Below, piece after piece: positions 61,483 to 64,000 of a stretch of 64,000 bases of DNA (positions are counted from its first letter, which is position 1; every line of letters starts with the position of its first letter). Below the pieces are notes generated by a model. The model was not told where the DNA came from and did not search any database. It worked only from the letters and a program-made list of their open reading frames with translations. This DNA is from Planctomycetota bacterium. GTDB lineage: Bacteria; Planctomycetota; Planctomycetia; Pirellulales; Pirellulaceae. A program made the translations under genes and the position numbers. The stretch is taken from the NCBI GenBank assembly GCA_963204915.1, contig CAUJHS010000060.1, forward strand, positions 124,001 through 188,000, read 5' to 3'.

Positions 61483-61591
61483 AACGAAGCCCTTTCTGGA
61501 GAGTACCTTCGCTCACGATCCAAGGCGCCGGAGGCGGCGCTTGGCTCACTGTTCAACAGGCCGTAAACCCAACGCAGGCGCCGCGTTACCG

Positions 61592-62647
61592 TTATCCCTC
61601 GAACATCACCGGCTTGCGGCGCTGGACCGACTCGCTTTGCTTGAGGCAAATGGTAATCGCATCGCGGGCCAGCTCGCCGCTCAAAATGGGCGAGGGTTGG
61701 CCCGACGCGAGCGAGCGCGTCATTTCTTCGATTTCATACTGAAAGGCGGAGATTTCATCGCCGCCGCCCACGTCGGGACGCTGGACATTGTCTTTCTCGT
61801 CGCTGGTCAAAATCGTCAGCGGCATGGTCAACTCGGGTTTGCCGTCGATCACGGAAAAGTCGTACAACAGCGTGGCGCGTTCCAAGTGAACTTCAAACCC
61901 ATGCGTGAACGCCCGGCCTTGTTGTTGGATGACGCCGCTGGTCGCACTGACGACCAGATCCGGGTCGTTGAACGAGAACAATGTATTGCAGTACTCCACC
62001 ACGTCGCCGCGCTGGCGGCCTTGGCTGATGACGCTGCGCGGCATGCCGAACAACATGCGAATAAAATGCGCATCGTGCACGTGCAAGTCGACCAGCGGAC
62101 CGCCGACTTTGTCGGGGTCGTAAAAGTCGGCCAACCACAGTGGGTCTGAGATCACACGTTTGAAGTGCCCGCCGAGCAACTTGCCATACTGGTTGCTGGC
62201 GACGACTTCTCGGACCTTGGCGTACTCGGGGAAGAACGGCAGCACGTGGCCGACGAACACTTGGCGCCCTGCTCTTTCCGCGGCGGCCACCATTTCCTGA
62301 CAACCCTCGGCGGTTAACGCCATGGGCTTCTCAACAAAGACGTGCTTGCCCGCTTCGAGCGCCTGGAGCGCGAACTCAACGTGCAGGTTGGGGGGCAGGC
62401 AAACGTCGATCAAATCAATGTCATCGTTGGCCAGCAACGCGTAGTAACTGTCGCACTTGACGACGTCGGACAAATCCATCATCTGCCCGCGAGGGCCGAA
62501 ATTGCCTTGAATATCGGTCCAGTCGCCCGACAGTTTCTTCGGGTCGCGCGTGAAAATGGCTCCTACTTTGGCGTTGGCCACGCGTTCATAGGCCAGATAA
62601 TGAATCATGCCCATAAAGCCGATGCCCGCAATGCCGACTCGAAGCAT
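61592..62647 (-). CDS. Gfo/Idh/MocA-family oxidoreductase
   Basis: A 351-residue NAD(P)-dependent oxidoreductase. VGIAGIGFMG is the Rossmann motif, EKPMALTAEGCQEMV contains the conserved Glu-Lys-Pro with catalytic Lys, and VDLHVHDAHFIRMLFG holds the catalytic His region (DxxxH). Such enzymes oxidise or epimerise cyclic sugars and inositols. ATG 62647 is chosen because AAGGA precedes it by eight bases, over an upstream in-frame codon. It is downstream of the aroDE fusion on the same strand with a 70-base gap. Substrate unknown. Confidence 0.9.
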   Translation of the reverse strand: MLRVGIAGIGFMGMIHYLAYERVANAKVGAIFTRDPKKLSGDWTDIQGNFGPRGQMMDLSDVVKCDSYYALLANDDIDLIDVCLPPNLHVEFALQALEAGKHVFVEKPMALTAEGCQEMVAAAERAGRQVFVGHVLPFFPEYAKVREVVASNQYGKLLGGHFKRVISDPLWLADFYDPDKVGGPLVDLHVHDAHFIRMLFGMPRSVISQGRQRGDVVEYCNTLFSFNDPDLVVSATSGVIQQQGRAFTHGFEVHLERATLLYDFSVIDGKPELTMPLTILTSDEKDNVQRPDVGGGDEISAFQYEIEEMTRSLASGQPSPILSGELARDAITICLKQSESVQRRKPVMFEG

Positions 62648-62718
62648 TTGTGTCAATCCTTGGGTGATCATTGAGGAAACCGCCCAGGCCGCACGAAGCG
62701 CCGTTGGGCGACGAAGCG

Positions 62719-64000
62719 TTAGAACTTCACGGGGCCGATCGTGCGTTTCAGTTCATCGCGCATCGTTTGGCGCGGCGCCGCCAGCCCCGTGAAAAGTTCA
62801 AACTGCACGGCGGCCTGGCCGACAAACATATCGACGCCGGTCACGACGACGCAGTTCTGTTGCCGCGCTTGTTTGATCAGCAACGTCTGCTCGGGGTTGT
62901 AAATCGTATCGAATACGACCATCGAGCCGGTCAAATACTTCACATCGTAGGGCGAGTCATCCACGTTCGGATGCATGCCCACGGGCGTGCCGTTCACCAG
63001 GATGTTGGGCTTCACTTTGTAGCGCTGCCCCCATTCGACGGCGCGGCAGTCCAGTTCGTCGGCCAGTTGCTTGGCGCGGTTATAGGTGCGGCTGGTGATG
63101 ACCACATCGGCGCCGCGGCGCGTCAAGCCGTAGGCGATGGCTTTGGCTACGCCGCCTGCGCCCAGGATGAGCGCGACCGACTCTTTGTAACTGGACACCG
63201 CGGTTTGCATGGTCATGGCCTTGTCGATGCTTTCCATGGCCGCCTTGTAGTCGGTGTTATAGGCGATGCGCTGATCACGATCGAACACCAGGGTGTTGGC
63301 GGCGCCAATTTCCTCCACGGCAGGATCCAGCCGCGTCGCCAGCGGCAGCACCGCTTCTTTGTGAGGGATCGTAACGCTTAACCCTTTGATGTCTAACTGG
63401 GCGCACTCCTTGAGGAACATTTCCAGGTCTTCGCTGGGAATGCGGAACGGCACGTACACGTTGTTCAACTTCAATTCACGGAACGCCACATTATGTATCA
63501 ACGGGCTGAGGCTGTGCGCAATCGGATCGGCGATGACTCCGTAAACATTCGTTTGCAGGTTGATGTCGTCATAGTGATAGATGCGCGACATCTGGTCGTA
63601 GCTTAACTGCCCCGGCGCCAGCGCTCGTTCGTGATGGAACGTGGCGTACGTGAACGGCGCGCCGAACTTTCCCTGCAAAATGCGCGTGGGAATGCCGATC
63701 TCGCCCATGCACAAGCCGACGGTCGGAATCGTGCGCGACTTGTCCTTGACCATCTTGAGCATGCGAATGCAGTCATGCGGCCGATGGGCCATTGTGGCGA
63801 TTTTGACCACATCGGGGTCGAGTTTCGCCATGCGCTCGTGAATTTCGTCGAGGTTCTCCGGCGTCTCGCGAAAATTGTGGTAGCTGATGACCCGCTTGGT
63901 TTTGCCAAATCGAGGGATCGACCCCGCGATGTCTTCCTCGAGATCAACGTACTCAACTCCCGCGACGATGGCGGCGCGCAGGAGGGTGAGGCGCTTTTCT
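62719..64000 (-). CDS. Fused type I 3-dehydroquinate dehydratase / shikimate dehydrogenase (start beyond window)
   Basis: The frame remains open to the right edge, so the N-terminus is missing; about 427 residues are present. The first visible part (about 150 residues) is the type I 3-dehydroquinate dehydratase: VEYVDLE, then the His in SYHNFRETP and the Schiff-base Lys in VVKIATMA. The remaining 270 residues are shikimate dehydrogenase: YGVIADPIAHSLSPLIHN at the shikimate site, IPHKEAVLP with the catalytic Lys, NTLVF, and GAGGVAKA as NADP loop. The fusion catalyses steps 3 and 4 of the shikimate pathway and is an arrangement known from chlamydiae, planctomycetes and plants. Confidence 0.94.
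   Translation of the reverse strand, partial: EKRLTLLRAAIVAGVEYVDLEEDIAGSIPRFGKTKRVISYHNFRETPENLDEIHERMAKLDPDVVKIATMAHRPHDCIRMLKMVKDKSRTIPTVGLCMGEIGIPTRILQGKFGAPFTYATFHHERALAPGQLSYDQMSRIYHYDDINLQTNVYGVIADPIAHSLSPLIHNVAFRELKLNNVYVPFRIPSEDLEMFLKECAQLDIKGLSVTIPHKEAVLPLATRLDPAVEEIGAANTLVFDRDQRIAYNTDYKAAMESIDKAMTMQTAVSSYKESVALILGAGGVAKAIAYGLTRRGADVVITSRTYNRAKQLADELDCRAVEWGQRYKVKPNILVNGTPVGMHPNVDDSPYDVKYLTGSMVVFDTIYNPEQTLLIKQARQQNCVVVTGVDMFVGQAAVQFELFTGLAAPRQTMRDELKRTIGPVKF

Overview
The window is a GC-rich bacterial chromosome segment with mostly one-directional operons, frequent GTG/TTG starts and a gene set typical of Planctomycetes, probably a Pirellulales-like member. Pointers are the response regulator with an excisionase-type helix-turn-helix, the secreted SMP-30-like and pectate-lyase proteins, an EF-hand protein, a Gfo/Idh/MocA oxidoreductase, and a fused 3-dehydroquinate dehydratase/shikimate dehydrogenase. 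The lineage is inferred from gene content only. No rRNA, tRNA, CRISPR array or insertion sequence was recognised.

Region 1 (1-30568) is a large surface-polysaccharide cluster. It opens with a nucleotide-sugar dehydrogenase (cut by the window edge), an SDR epimerase/dehydratase and a LegC-type aminotransferase. HisF-like, HisH-like and N-acetyl-sugar amidotransferase genes follow, the set known to turn an acetamido sugar into an acetamidino sugar. Next come a Wzx flippase, a GT-B-like transferase, a methyltransferase and a PhyH-type dioxygenase. A second amidination set then appears, in which HisH and HisF are fused; its junction with the amidotransferase looks frameshifted by two bases. A Wzy-like membrane protein, a deacetylase-like protein and an LpxD-like acyltransferase come next, facing a minus-strand trio (carrier protein, KAS III, ketoreductase) that could supply a hydroxyacyl donor. 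The cluster ends with a glycosyltransferase, the complete UDP-L-FucNAc pathway (capE, capF, capG), a WbuB-like transferase, a WbpV-like reductase, a PglC/WbpL-like initiating phosphoglycosyl transferase, and an O-antigen ligase/polymerase-TPR fusion with its own promoter.

Region 2 (30600-43522) holds a STAS protein, a two-helix membrane protein, and a tightly coupled three-gene operon: a duplicated-domain winged-helix-like protein, a large P-loop ATPase, and a Cas4/AddB-type iron-sulfur nuclease fused to a HerA-like translocase. This is the best candidate for an undescribed DNA-processing or defence system. A nucleotidyltransferase-like/methyltransferase fusion, a protein with a DHH-like motif, a Ser/Thr kinase and a B12-radical-SAM protein follow.

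Region 3 (43833-64000) is mixed: a TPR lipoprotein, a LOG-family protein, a secreted phytochelatin-synthase-like protein, a histidine kinase and response regulator, mnmG, a FadL-like porin, a zinc-ribbon protein, a divergent pair of di-haem peroxidase and OxyR, two small membrane proteins, an eight-EF-hand protein, SMP-30-like and pectate-lyase secreted proteins, an oxidoreductase, and the aroDE fusion running off the right edge. Predicted promoters, two strong hairpins and one elaborate operator-like region are listed separately.
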